From Epithemia pelagica (Eukaryota; Bacillariophyta; Bacillariophyceae; Surirellales; Surirellaceae): a DNA stretch of 64,000 nucleotides. A program made the translations under genes and the position numbers. Below are positions 1-11,280 of the stretch, piece after piece. Each line of letters opens with the position of its first letter. Position 1 is the first letter of the stretch. Under the pieces are notes generated by a model. That model saw nothing but the letters and a program-made list of their open reading frames with translations, searched no databases and was not told where the DNA came from. The DNA is taken from contig OX337230.1 of the NCBI GenBank assembly GCA_946965045.2, positions 4,216,001 through 4,280,000 on the forward strand. The letters run 5' to 3'.

Positions 1-3000
1 ATACACCGAGAGAGGCCAGTCGTACTTGTTTGTAAGGTAATCCCGAAGAGTGGTCCATGTAGCAAGATACCGTAGGGTACCACGGTAGTTTGAGTGAACA
101 GTACCGAGTGGTGTGTGGAGCATGGCGTGGCTGCCTGAAATGAGAGGAGCATGTGTGGATGAGATTGAAGCTGGGTACTCGTAATCTTCAGCAAGACGGT
201 CTGCATCGACATTAAGTTGGGCTGGGAGTGGGAGTGTCTCATAAGATCTGGTTCTGTCTTGGTGTCCACGTACATGAAAAAACTGTGGAATCACAGGAAA
301 TTGGCGGAGGGTGTACGTGATGGATTGTTGGATATCCCAATCTGCTTCCATAGTCGAGTATGGGAAATCGTATGCCCATTCGAGACGTTTCTCGACAGTT
401 TGAATTAGACTTTTCGAGTCTGTATAAAGAAGAAGTTGGGACTGGAGGTGGAGACCGAGAAACTTTGTGATGTGAAAAATGCTTCGTAGAATCGCAAGCA
501 TACCATAACTCTCAGAGCGAAAAGACGAGGTTCTGTACCCGGGAGCCGGACCGCGAAGATGGAACAGGCGTTGACCATGAGGAGTGCTGCAAATGGAGCC
601 AAACTTGCCGGTGAAAAGAGCAGCTGAGCCGTCACTACAGAAGAGAAGGCGGTTTGTTGTTTGGAAAACATGATGTATCGCAGCAGTCGGACAAAGAAAG
701 TCAAGTTGGGAGAGAAGCTGTTGGTCCCATCTGGCAAGACTAGCTGTGTACTCAAGAAATGAGTTCGGAGAAGATGGTGTGGGAGGCAGTTGCTGTGGGC
801 GGCATGGTGACAAGAAGAATCCAGGGCCATTTTGAATCACATGAGCGGGAACAGCAGTGGGGGGAGGTTTCGGCGACATTTGAGACGTAGGAAGAAATAA
901 CGGATGTTGATACCAGTAATGGCGGTACCCGTCCTGTTCAGAGACGTAAAGTGTGCAGCTGGGGCAGTCCACCAAGTATTTCCAATGGCGGTATGTTTCA
1001 TGGCCTGGAACGAGCCATCGACCAAGGGGAGTCGCTAGAAGAAATGGAGAGCTTGGTTGTCGAAGAAGTTCCAGCAATTTGTGCCATTGATTCCACGCTC
1101 GAGAGCTGGGCTTTGTTTGATACGGAATCAAGCCGTGATGGGTTGAAAAGTTATCGTGACGATATTCTGTGGTGAATAGTGACAGTTTCTTGCCATCAGG
1201 AGTAACTATATCACTGAGTAAGGTGACACCCAGGTACATGCGACAAGCGTTCAGCATCTGGAGTTCCATCGGGGTAAGAGTCATTGACTCGAGTACAAGA
1301 TCCATCAGGAATCGGTCATTCTCTCGTTGAAGTTTGGGGAGGAACGTAGCTTCGAGTTCGATGTGGCAGTTTGTTGAGTGAAGGAACTGTCGTACTTGGG
1401 GGATCCATTTCATCGGTGCAAGATATGGTATCGGAGTTGAAACGTCCTCGAAAACAGACACGCTAGTACCAGCAAGAAACTGTGCCCAAGAGATGGCGAT
1501 ATTGGCTAGCTTGGCAGGGACGCCAGGAGAGCGAAGACATGCCAGTAGAAGATAGGTCTGGGAGATTCCCCTTTCGACAGAGAGTGTACGAAGTCCAAGG
1601 CCTCCAAGATCACTGGGTCCGTAGACAATGGCATTTGGCATATGTCGATTGAAGCCGTATTTGGGTAAAAAGGCTTTTTTGAATTGCACTTGTAAAGCAT
1701 TACAATGTGCATCGGACAGAGTGGAAGAGGGAAGTGGATAGCATATACTCGGTAAGTAAATTGCATGATAGTAAGCCCAGGCGTCGGTTCTCGAAAACGG
1801 ACTACTAGCCATGACTGAAGCATGTTTTTGATTCTTCTTGGCAAGGGCAAGGAACAGACCTTTATCCGTACAGAAAGGCGATTTTTGCACGCCCAATGTT
1901 TTGTGGCTGCGATACGAAGAAAGTTGTTTAATGGGAGTAGCCTGATCAGAGTCGTGGAACTTGATGGTAATCCTTGGTCCGAAGGAGTCGGGTTGGAGGG
2001 TTGCAAGTCCGTCGACGTTGAACGTATAATAGAGAAAGTGATAGGAACATTTCTCGACATTAAGAGCACCGCCGGATAGGCTGAGTAGATCGTTCCATCG
2101 CTGAGCGTCGCTTTGAGCTTTTTCGATATAGTGCTCAGGTGGTGCTTGACTGTCTCGCAGAAAATCGTTCACGCTTCCACTGGTGTCGTCTACGAATCCG
2201 ATCATGTGGATTGCAGTTGAGACAGAACCATCGGGGCTATGAAAAACGCTGCCGTTTGCTTTTTCGTCGTAGGTGTCGAAGAGAATTGTCGAGATGACAC
2301 ACCAAATGGCTGGAGAGTTTCCTGCTCCTTGCCCGGACCCGTAGATTGGAAAAAGTTGACAGTGTTGGTAGTGGCGTTCTGATACGCCGAGTTTGGTTTT
2401 GAGATAATATTTCGCTTCCTCTAGTGTTTTAGCGTTGACAAACACAATAGAGCGATGTTGACCGAAGCTTCTAGAAGCGAGACTACCGAAGGAAAGAACA
2501 ATGCGGTCATAACACGCCGTCGCGTCGTAGTCGAGATGAACCAATGGGCGTTTGCTAGCCCGTGATATTTCGTATTGTAGTTCTTCGCATAGTGTTGGAA
2601 TGACGGCATCACGGCCTGGAACTCCTCCAAATTGCATTGGGTGCAATGTCCGTTGATTGGTGCCTAATTGGATGAGTTGCCTCCATTTGATCGCTAGGAC
2701 AAGATTGTAATCTTGTTCGTAGAGATGAATGACACGAAGACGGTGAATACGTAGATTGTTGGGCTCTTTTAGGATCATCACATTGACGATGTGCTTCCAT
2801 CTTTCGTAGGAGTAGTTGTTGACGAGAGCACAGTTTATAAGGCCGACTTGCCATTCGATCAAAGCTTCTCGTTTTGCTTCTACTTCTTGTCCTTCTTCAG
2901 TTGTCGTATCAAGATCATGAGGGGCAACTAGTGCTTTGCTGTGCCCTAAATGGAAACCGGATGGTGAGGTAGTTGTTGATTCGGGCCATATTTTGATTTT

Positions 3001-5304
3001 GCTCATCCACTCTTCTTTGGTGATCGGAGCTGGAATCGCGTCGAGAGTCACTCGTGCCTTCATGTGATCTATGAGCGACTGTTGCATTTCGTCAAGTTCT
3101 TCGCTTTGCCAGTCACCTTCAAGTATAAGCTCAGCTGTGTGTGTTGAGGCTCCCCAGTCACACCATTCGGAGAAGGGTGGCTTCGTGGGGAAGGTGTTAT
3201 GGGCTTGTCCAAAGTGTCGTCTGTTTCTTGTCAACAATCTATCCTCGATTTCTTCAGGAGTATCAATTGTCAGCCATTCCGTGCACCCTGTGTAATCTGT
3301 CGTAGTGGGATCAGCTGGGACATCTAGTCGAGTAATTCCGGTCTTCAAATTGCCTCTACATTGCCTCAATTTCGCATACATGGCTTTGGTACGCTCTGCA
3401 GCCATTCGGTGTTTAAGCGCTTTTGATTGTTGTTTGTTACCAGAGGCAATGGCTTGGTTAAGCTCTGCTTGTAATGCGTTGTGCCGGTGATGAACTGCGT
3501 CCTTAGTCATTTCCCGGATTTGGCGTTGGACGATCCGACATTCTTGTTGGCATGCTTCTAATGTTGTTGGGACGTTCACAACTGACTGGTTTCGTGTTGT
3601 GTATAAAATTCCAGAGTCGAATGACTTGTTCCATTTTGCAGCAGAAATCAGTTTGAGAAGCAGGTTTTTGCGAGTTCTCAAGCTAGCCAGCTGTTTCACG
3701 AAAGGAATGCTGCGTGGTTTTTTAGCGCACTTGCGACTTGCGTGTTCTCCAGCTCTCTGGAAGTCTCTGTCCAGTCTTTCGGCCAATCGCGGGTTCCAAT
3801 TTTCCTTGAGAGAGTCGAGTCTGCTAGCGAAGTTATGTTGTACGCAGAACTTGTACTTCTGTTCGATATAAACTCTGTTCGAGCTCCTGTCTTTACTCGT
3901 GAAGTCTCGGCTGGCAATCGGACCAAGTTGTTGGGTACTATTCCCGAATAGTCCCTCGATGTTGAAGTCAATGACCATATTCCGGTGGTCGTTTGGTATG
4001 TCTCGGTGTTTGAAGGGTTCATAGCAGGCTTTTGTGACTGCGGTGGAAACGTGCGGTGTGCAGAGAGCGTAATCGATACGTTCACAACCGTTTACGAATG
4101 TTGCAAAGGAGGTGGAGCCAAGTTGTTCTCCCATCAAGTCATGCAATTGAAGCTCAGAACAAAGTTTTGTCATGCCGTCGTTTATGTCTGACAAGGCTTC
4201 GTTGAAATCTCCTACCAGCAAAATTTCAGAGTTGCGAGCTCTGCATTGTCTGATGAAGTCAGTCAAATCCGAGATAAATGCTTCCCTTGGGTTTGCTCCT
4301 CTATTTGCTTGACGTAGCATAGACAATTGTTGCGCCGACGCTGTAAATGATCGAACTCTGTTGTTGTCTTCTTCTCCCACAGTCAATAAAGATTGACGGC
4401 ATACTTGGTAGGCTGAGATAATTGTCAGTGTCTTGTTGCCGCGACATGAAAAGACTTGGTAGGACCACCGGCCCATGCTGTCAGTGCCTTGAGTTGTGAT
4501 TCTTCCAGTGGACTTGCCTTGTGACGCTATCAAGGTCCCGCCTGGTTTATATGGAGTATTACGTGGGGATGGAATATTGGTACTCCCGTAACATATTCTT
4601 GAGTGCTCTGTATGTCGCTGTATTGTTGTATGGAGTGCATTTCGAACTTGAGACTGAGTTGTATCAAGATTTGTCTCATAGAAACACCATGTGTCAGCGT
4701 CTAGTCGACTCAATTCTTCACAGTACTCTGCGAAAGTACCTCCGCTGTGTAACAAAGTCTTGAATCCATTAGGATTGCAACCAAAGACTCTGAAGGTATT
4801 TTGTGGTTTTATATCGTCTGTTTCTGGTCCGATGAAGTCATCTGTTTTATATTGGGTTTCGTTTCCTTGGATGTTGCTGTTCTCTGCGACGTCAAGATAT
4901 TCGATGTCGTTTCTTGGGTAGTCGTCACCGTTAACGCTCGTGGCGTCATCGTTGTTTGGGGTGCCTGGAATAGTAGTATGATGTTGTTGAGTTGTTGTGG
5001 GTGGTGTGGATGTATAGTCGGCTGCGACTACGCTCGAGGCGCTGTCGTTGTTTTCGATAACCTGTTCGGCTGTATTGTTTGTGGCGGCGTTGCTCGAGGC
5101 ATTGCCGTTGTTCTCAGATTCCTGATCGGTTGTTATGGTGTTTTCGGCATTGCTCGAGGCGTCGCCGTTGTTCTCTGATTCCTGATCGGTAGTTGTTGTT
5201 GTGAAAGGATGGATGGATAGTAGTTGTACAAAAGGATGTTGTGGTAAAGTTGTTGATGTATTGTTGGTTAAATTTACAGCGCTATCCAGATTGGTCTCAC
5301 TCAT
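1..5304 (-). mobile_element. Retrotransposon ORF2 polyprotein (endonuclease-RT-RNase H), partial at left edge
   Basis: The reading frame starts at the ATG at 5304-5302 and stays open to base 1, at least 1768 codons; the stop lies outside the window. I checked the frame codon by codon over 1-2640 and at points further up. The N-terminal about 130 residues are low-complexity Ser/Asn/Thr with near-identical repeats. An AP-endonuclease-like (EEP) domain follows, with YETNLD, LLVGDFNEAL (about 4180-4215) and RIDYAL. The reverse transcriptase has HLDYDATACYDRI, GSGQGAGNSPAIW and the catalytic GFVDD at 2185-2199. An RNase H-like domain near the left end has CSDGSA (about 622-640), FRSESYG and LYTDSKSL, giving the D-E-D series. 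Known for the family: this order fits non-LTR elements that carry an RNase H. The ATG overlaps the ORF1 stop as ATGA, so translation probably couples by termination-reinitiation (inference). Partial element; the 3' end and target duplication are not visible. Confidence 0.9.
5040..5200 (-). repeat. Tandem repeats in the ORF2 N-terminus
   Basis: Three imperfect copies of a roughly 57-60 bp unit encode variants of TDQESENNGDASSNA in the N-terminal leader of ORF2. The unit length is a multiple of three, so the frame is kept through copy-number changes. The region lies upstream of the endonuclease domain and is probably a flexible linker. Confidence 0.7.
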
Positions 5305-7331
5305 GATTGCGTACTTGAGTCGGCCAAGGACTCGTCCGCGTGCAAGGAGGAGTTTGCTTGGGCCATGCTCACATCTTTTAGCGGTGTGGCCGGTTGTTCT
5401 GAGTCGTTTTCTTTACGCTTCCTGATGGCGCCTTGTTGACTCTGTTCTGTTGGGTTTGCTTGTTCTGAATATTGGTACTGGTAATTGTTTGAGTATTGGT
5501 TCTGATGGTTAATCGGTGGTTGTGCTTGATGGTGTGTAGGAGTTTGTGGGAGTGGCATCTGGTTCGGTGGGATTTGTTGGGGAGGCATCGGTGTTGTTTG
5601 GTGAGCTGGGAAGAGGTTGTGCGGTAGCTGTTGAAGCTGTTGGGGACTAATTGGGCTCATTCCGAAGGGAGGTTGTTGCTGATATGGATGGACGTAATTT
5701 GGTGGGGGCATTGGGTAATGTTGGGACATCATCACCGACATTTGTTGTTGCATGGCTTTCATCATGGCATTCATCATCTTTTCTTGTTGCGACTCGCTCT
5801 CCTCTTCTTGTTTCGACACGAACGACTTGAATGCTTCTTTTAATTCTTTCAGTTCGGATTTTAGTTCTGTGTTTTCGGTTTTCATACGTTCATACTCTTC
5901 GTTGGTGACTTGACTGGTACTAGTCTCTGTCATGGAGGATGCGACAACTGTTTGAACCGGTGCCATTGTTTTCCATACTTGTGTTGTCGGACCAATCATT
6001 TTAGGAGGACGAGAATAAGTAGCGTTTGCTTCGTTTTGAGGATCATCTTCTCGAGCAGAATACAGAGAATTAAGAGCCGAGACGTATGTTGCATAAGATC
6101 CGCCGTGATCTGTTGATGCGTCGTCGTTCTCACCAGTTCCTTGTTGACCGTAGCTCTCGTGTCGAAACGCTAGCTTTGGTGGATCATCGTACTCCTTGAG
6201 GTTTGTGAGGTTGTGTATATGTTGTTCTTGTTGAACCAGTGAGGTCAAACTCATACGAAGAGCTCCTTTGAGCGCATCGAAATGTTCTTCCGTGGTGTGA
6301 ATGTTGTGGCGGCCGAGACGGTCTGTATCTTTGTGGCCAGTGATTCTGATGACACCTTCGAAATCTCGAGATATCCGATCTTTGAGAGTCCACATAATAC
6401 TGGGATGCACCCCTGACACTGGTACAATCCTGCTCTCGCCAAGATATGTGTTTTGGTCGATCATGGAGGAGCTGTATACGTGCTTGTTAGTATGGCGGAA
6501 CTTGTGGAATATGAACTTGGGGTCTTCTACATAAGTCTGTTGGAGCAGTTCAAGCAGGTCTTTGGCGTCGTGTTGACGACACTGTAGATCAAAAGCCTTT
6601 GTCTTGTATTCATCATCTCCGTGCTTGAAGAATGGTGACGAGTAGTTGCACTTGAATTTCGGAATTTTCTTGCGCGCTTTATTCGTTTTCGCGATAATCT
6701 CGAGAATAACCGATTCAACCATTTCGTCGGCAGGAATATTACTCGGATCGTATCCGACGAAGAAACCTAAGTTTGAAATTCTGGTTTCGTTTTCGTTCCA
6801 TAAATGTTGGGTCATCTTCGCTTTGCCAAGGCGCAACTTTTCGTGGACAGAATCGTGACGGCGAATTTCACTAATGGAGATTTTAGAAAGAAAGCGGTGA
6901 ATCACGATGTACATTGGTTTCCGACCCTTCTTTTCATTGCCCTTGGAATAATGTAGATCGAAATGACGTAGGTATGCAGAGACTGCCTTGAAGGATTCAA
7001 GCTTTTTCTTGTTAAGTTTTGTACCTCTGTTGTCGTAAATCTTAACTTCTGGGAACACTTGAGAAATCGAATACAAAATATCGTAATGGAGCAAGGCGAT
7101 ACTCTTGTTTTTATCGTCATCCGGGCTAAACACGAACTTGATTGTGTACTCCTTTTCTTCGCCTTCGTAGGGGATTGGGTGATAAACAGCTGTAACGGCT
7201 GTAGCATCGTCGCTTGCATCGTGATTGTTGTTGTTATTATTATCGTTGTTATTTGTAGTGGCATTATTGTTGGGGTTTCGTTGTTCTTCGGCCATAGGAG
7301 AGTCATAGACCGAACGGGAGGGTTCCGCCAT
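5301..7331 (-). CDS. Retrotransposon ORF1 protein (676 aa)
   Basis: ORF1 starts at ATG 7331 and ends in TGA at 5303-5301, which shares three bases with the ORF2 ATG. The N-terminus is a low-complexity Asn/Asp tract (about residues 18-45). Residues about 50-420 look globular with no motif I recognise. A coiled-coil-like stretch rich in E, K and M follows (about residues 475-540), then a Pro/Gln/Tyr-rich tail with an RKRKEN basic patch near the end. There is no CCHC zinc knuckle and no PHD or esterase signature. Position and the coiled coil suggest an RNA-binding or trimerising ORF1p role in the retrotransposition particle (inference). The following 0.9 kb up to the next gene probably includes its 5' UTR, but I cannot place the element's 5' end. 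Confidence 0.8.
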   Translation of the reverse strand: MAEPSRSVYDSPMAEEQRNPNNNATTNNNDNNNNNNHDASDDATAVTAVYHPIPYEGEEKEYTIKFVFSPDDDKNKSIALLHYDILYSISQVFPEVKIYDNRGTKLNKKKLESFKAVSAYLRHFDLHYSKGNEKKGRKPMYIVIHRFLSKISISEIRRHDSVHEKLRLGKAKMTQHLWNENETRISNLGFFVGYDPSNIPADEMVESVILEIIAKTNKARKKIPKFKCNYSSPFFKHGDDEYKTKAFDLQCRQHDAKDLLELLQQTYVEDPKFIFHKFRHTNKHVYSSSMIDQNTYLGESRIVPVSGVHPSIMWTLKDRISRDFEGVIRITGHKDTDRLGRHNIHTTEEHFDALKGALRMSLTSLVQQEQHIHNLTNLKEYDDPPKLAFRHESYGQQGTGENDDASTDHGGSYATYVSALNSLYSAREDDPQNEANATYSRPPKMIGPTTQVWKTMAPVQTVVASSMTETSTSQVTNEEYERMKTENTELKSELKELKEAFKSFVSKQEEESESQQEKMMNAMMKAMQQQMSVMMSQHYPMPPPNYVHPYQQQPPFGMSPISPQQLQQLPHNLFPAHQTTPMPPQQIPPNQMPLPQTPTHHQAQPPINHQNQYSNNYQYQYSEQANPTEQSQQGAIRKRKENDSEQPATPLKDVSMAQANSSLHADESLADSSTQS

Positions 7332-8206
7332 GGTCGACGTGGTTCGCTCACCAATGACGAGAGTACTTTAAGGTTACTTTCTGGTGAAAACTAACGCGGT
7401 AATATACGAGAAACCAGAAACTATCGGACAGATAACGCGAGACACTACGCCTTTCAATTTCGTCTCTCCACGAAATTATGCAAAATATGGGGACAGAGAT
7501 GAACGGCTGTGCAGTAGTGCGACCGTTGGGGGATGGCTGGCCCGGCCGAAGGGCAATAGGGACATGGCAATGTCCCTGGAAATTACAATGCCTGATTCGT
7601 CCGGACGAATAATTATGCCTCGGGTATGACCATGCTCGCTGGAAAGGTTGGGGTATCCTTTGTTTCGGATGGTAGCTTTGTCTAACTAGAGGGACAACCG
7701 CGGAGATTCCAAATACTCCGACGAAACAAGGGAGTCTCGAACATTGAAACACAGTACGGATTATCAAACTGTAAGCTGTAAGGCCCATATCCAAAAATAT
7801 CAAAATTGCGTGGGATCTAGACTGCCCCTCGGAAATGACCCCCCCAATGTCTGCTCATCGGGGCCTTTTTTGCGAGTCGCTATCTCCCACACAAATCATT
7901 CCAGTCAAATTAGGATTGCTACACAAGCGTTTGGGGACCAACCGCTCTTTTCTTTTTGTTTTCTCAACAGACAAGACGACGACAACACCACATACACCGC
8001 CCACTCCACAACAACTATAGCACAGAAAGGCACGAACCAAAAACACCCGTTGCGCAAGACGTCCATCAAAAAGGAAGAAGAGATTCGATTCACTTCCGTC
8101 TCCAACTGCCAAGAAGTTTACACACACCATCACAATTTCTACCATTACTTCTACAACCACTACTACTACCACGACGACCACGGAGTCGATTCGTCTCGTG
8201 ACCACC
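7332..8206. other. Intergenic: retrotransposon 5' side and DUF6824 gene promoter
   Basis: No supported gene. The left part is probably the retrotransposon 5' UTR and internal promoter; the right part (about 7960-8200) is CA-rich and fits a 5' UTR for the gene starting at 8207. The element boundary is not visible because its other end, and so the target-site duplication, is outside the window. Confidence 0.5.
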
Positions 8207-10026
8207 ATGAATCTCGATCCTCCTCCCCCCAACCACCATGATGACAATGAGAATGATGCGGCCACGACGCAATTGGCCGCGCTTTCGACTCGAGCCTTGG
8301 GTCCCATTTCCAATCGCATGCGTCGATTACCAATCGACTTTTGTCCCTCGGACGACGATGTCATTTGTGGACGGGGCAAAAAATGTTACAGTCATGTGGG
8401 CAATGATCGATTTCGACGACGAGTGCATTCCGTGTTGAGTTTGTATCGATCGGCCCGGACCAAATTGGACAAGTCCAAAGTCTTGAACATGGTGGTGGAA
8501 CAAGTGCGACAAAACAGTCCCCATGGTGGCTTTGTCAAGCAAGATGAAACGGGACGATGGCATGAAGTGGGAGACTTTTTGGCCCGAGAAAAAACCTCTC
8601 AAGTCTTTCGCGATGCCTTGCATGAAAATTACAAATCGAGCAACGTGTCCAAAAAGAAGCGACGACAAGAAGAACTCTCCAAGGCATCCGATCGACTCAA
8701 AGTGCCACGATCAACCTCGGACATTGCGCGCAAAATTGAATCCATGTCCATGGATATGAAAAATTGTACGTCAAGAGAACCTTGTAGAACGAGTTTTGCC
8801 AGTGTGTGTGACTCTACATGTCCCTTTCTCATGCCAGATTCTTGTTGTTCTTGTTGTTGTTGTTGTTGTTGTTGTTGTGTGTGTGTGTCTGTGCAGCGGC
8901 CAAAATTTCTCGTTCCTTTCCTCCCGCCGCGACGACGGCAAGTTCCTCGCATCACGACATTTTGTTGACGGGCATTCATGCCACCTCGTCGCCCGATGGC
9001 AAGAAGAATCATTTGCACGATAGTTTTTCGTCCTTGGGGGAATTGCCCATGACGGGCCATCGACCTCATTCCTTTGAGTTGGAACCAGACGGCATCCAGA
9101 GTCCCTATACTTCCTCACACCACCAACAACTCCACAATACGAATCCATACCGTCCCGGGGAAGGCAAGAGATTTTCCTTTAGCCATTCCATGGACTATCA
9201 TCATCATTCTCCGAATCATCCGGGTGGCGGTGCTGACTGGATGATGGGAGAACGAGTGCCACCGCGCAAAAGTTTGAGTGACGGCATGATGATGTTTGCC
9301 AGTGTCCCGGCGTCGGCCCGGTCCTCGTCCGTGCCCAATGTCCCACCCATGACAACGACCGCAAACAACCATTCGTTTGACTTTGGCGAATCGCACAGCA
9401 GTACGGACGAAGTCCATCATTCCTTGCCCAACCTTCATTTTGATTTGGACACCAGTGACAATGACGACGATGACGATGAATTGAATTTTGATACCGGCGA
9501 ACGCTTGTATCAATCGGCACCGAATTTGGGCACCTTTTCACCCGCCGATTTGATGCAAGCCTCGGACGAATTTGATTATACCTTTTCGAATACGACAGAA
9601 GCCGCAGTGCCATCGACAATTGAAATTCAACAACAACAGCAACAACAACAACAACAACAATTGCACCAACGATTGGGACGCATGGATCTGTCCTCGTCTT
9701 CCTCCTCCTCCTTTGCGGGTGGAGCAGCATCGCAACACCCTGCGGCTCCGCCTCCTCCCTTGTCACAACGCCTGCCATCGACTGGACTTGTCTCGTCCCT
9801 GGAAACTTTTGGACGCATGGAATTGGATCATGATCCTGCGGACAATCCCTTTGAACCCATTCCCATTCATCATCAGGCCGCAGTCGTCCACAGCAACCGA
9901 AATCCGCTCCTCTTTGGCTCACCGCAACAAGCACAAGCACAAGCACAATTGCACTTGCAGCAACAACAACAACAACGAGAGGAGGAACGAATACAAAGCT
10001 TTCATGCGCAACTGAGACATGGATAA
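8207..10026 (+). CDS. DUF6824 domain protein (562 aa, two exons)
   Basis: Exons 8207-8765 and 8897-10026 join in phase 1 across a 131-nt intron (gtacgt...tgcag), giving ...DMKN-S-AKISRSF. Residues about 51-145 hold the DUF6824 domain, opening with DVICGRGKKCYSHVGNDRFR and ending near the SQVFRDAL motif. This domain is expanded in diatoms and other stramenopiles; its molecular function is not established, and a nuclear or DNA-binding role is sometimes inferred. The rest is low complexity: Ser/His/Asp-rich stretches and several poly-Gln tracts (one at 9628-9665, one near the C-terminus). I chose ATG 8207 as the first in-frame ATG before the domain. The upstream-looking start at 8818 lies in the intron and would create a false poly-Leu leader from the (TTG)n tract. 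Confidence 0.85.
8766..8896 (+). other. Intron with (TTG/TGT) microsatellite next to the acceptor
   Basis: The 131-nt intron has donor gtacgt and acceptor tgcag. Its 3' half is a run of TGT/TTG repeats followed by (GT)n, which takes the place of a normal polypyrimidine tract. Removing it restores one continuous frame across the two exons. Confidence 0.8.
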
Positions 10027-10555
10027 CACACTCCTAATTACGAAAAGGGTAGACTATCGACACCAATCTGGGATATCTCTCTCGTACCACGTTTTACCAC
10101 CATGGTCGGTCATTGGAATTCGGAAGCAACGATCCGTTGCTCTCTACAAACTGGTTGGTCGTAGTCACACGTCAGTGTGAAACAATAGCCCCCTTCCGAT
10201 GGGGAATTCGGTCAATAAGTCACGAATGGATCGAGTCCTGTACGGACGACTGGTGGACAGACAGACAGACTGTTTTTGACGGACCATGGCGCCTTTGGTT
10301 CCAAGACGACAGCAGCAACAACAACAACATGTAACATGTCACTTTCCTTCGACAACGAGTCTGACTGCTCTATGGGGCGATAGTAGTGGAGGTATGTCTG
10401 GGCCACCACCACCAACAACAACAACAACAACAACAACAAGATAATCCAGCCGACGAGTGGATTGGCTTTGGAATTGAGAAGGTTGCAAGCATGGGCCCTA
10501 ATATAATCATAGCTGGACCAAATCTAATCGGAGGAACCAAAACAACACACGGCGG
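10027..10555. other. Intergenic, no gene seen
   Basis: 3' region of the DUF6824 gene, with a (CAA)n microsatellite at 10410-10440. No coherent coding frame. Earlier parts of the decayed Raptor gene may be here but are not recognisable by eye. Confidence 0.5.
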
Positions 10556-11280
10556 ATCCTCCACTTCGCCACCAAGAACCTTCAGTCGACACGAATGAAA
10601 ACGTTGATATGGATCAATGAGGCTTCTTCGAGTTTGTGTTTCTTGTGGATTGCGACGGTTCGATTTTGGCATGGACTGGTCGACCCGTCACAACCACAAC
10701 ACTCGATGAGTCCGACGCAGGTCTCTTCCTTTCATGCCTGACAAAAGGCACCCGGTCAAGAACGAAAAAGTGGCATTGTTTGCGAGTACCAAACCTTGAT
10801 GGCTTCTTGTTGGCCGAAGGGAATAATGGTCCCACTACTACAACGTGTTGGGATTTAGAAGCCGAAACCGAAGTGGCCGAGATTCCTACCAGAGTGGGTG
10901 CGGAAGCCTGTGTCACCACACTGACTACAGCATGGGAGTATGAATTGGTGAGTGGTACGACGGAAGGTACCATCCAGGCATGGGATTTGCGCATGGTGTC
11001 AAGTCTTTGGACGATTGAAGCTCAACGCAGTGTCATGACGACCATGGCCGTCCATGCTCAAGTGCCCATGATTGCCACGGGGTCGGGAGCGCAATGTATC
11101 AAACTCTTGACACCGGAAGGAGAAACGGCTCCAGCCATTCGCAATCATAAAGTGGGAGGATCCTCCTCGCATCATCGCATTGGACCCGTGAGTTGTCTGG
11201 CCTTTCACAAGTACAAACCCCTCATGGCAGCCGGAGCGACCGATAGCTTTATTGGCCTGTACAAACTAGCTGGTTTCTAA
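10556..11280 (+). pseudogene. Raptor C-terminal WD40 fragment, degenerate
   Basis: The translation resembles the last WD40 repeats of Raptor, the TORC1 scaffold: WINEASSSL, FLVDCDGSILAW, IPTRVGAEACVTTL, GTIQAWDLRM and the terminal IGPVSCLAFHKYKPLMAAGATD. The first piece (10556-10636) and the rest (from about 10639) are in different frames, so a frameshift separates TLIWINE from the following strand. The HEAT/caspase-like N-terminal two thirds of Raptor are absent, and the stretch usually found between the RRM-like strand and the next repeat is missing. The stop at 11278-11280 sits where Raptor normally ends. I infer a relic of a truncated copy. A real gene with unrecognised introns is possible but less likely, since nothing upstream resembles Raptor. 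Confidence 0.65.

Noticed and set aside
8818-8896. Apparent signal peptide (poly-Leu) at the start of a 402-aa frame
   Set aside because: It lies inside an intron. The Leu run is a translated TTG microsatellite, and splicing from 8765 to 8897 gives a continuous protein.
9600-9670. CRISPR-like or regulatory repeat array
   Set aside because: A plain CAA/CAG microsatellite coding for poly-Gln; similar tracts occur in many genes here.
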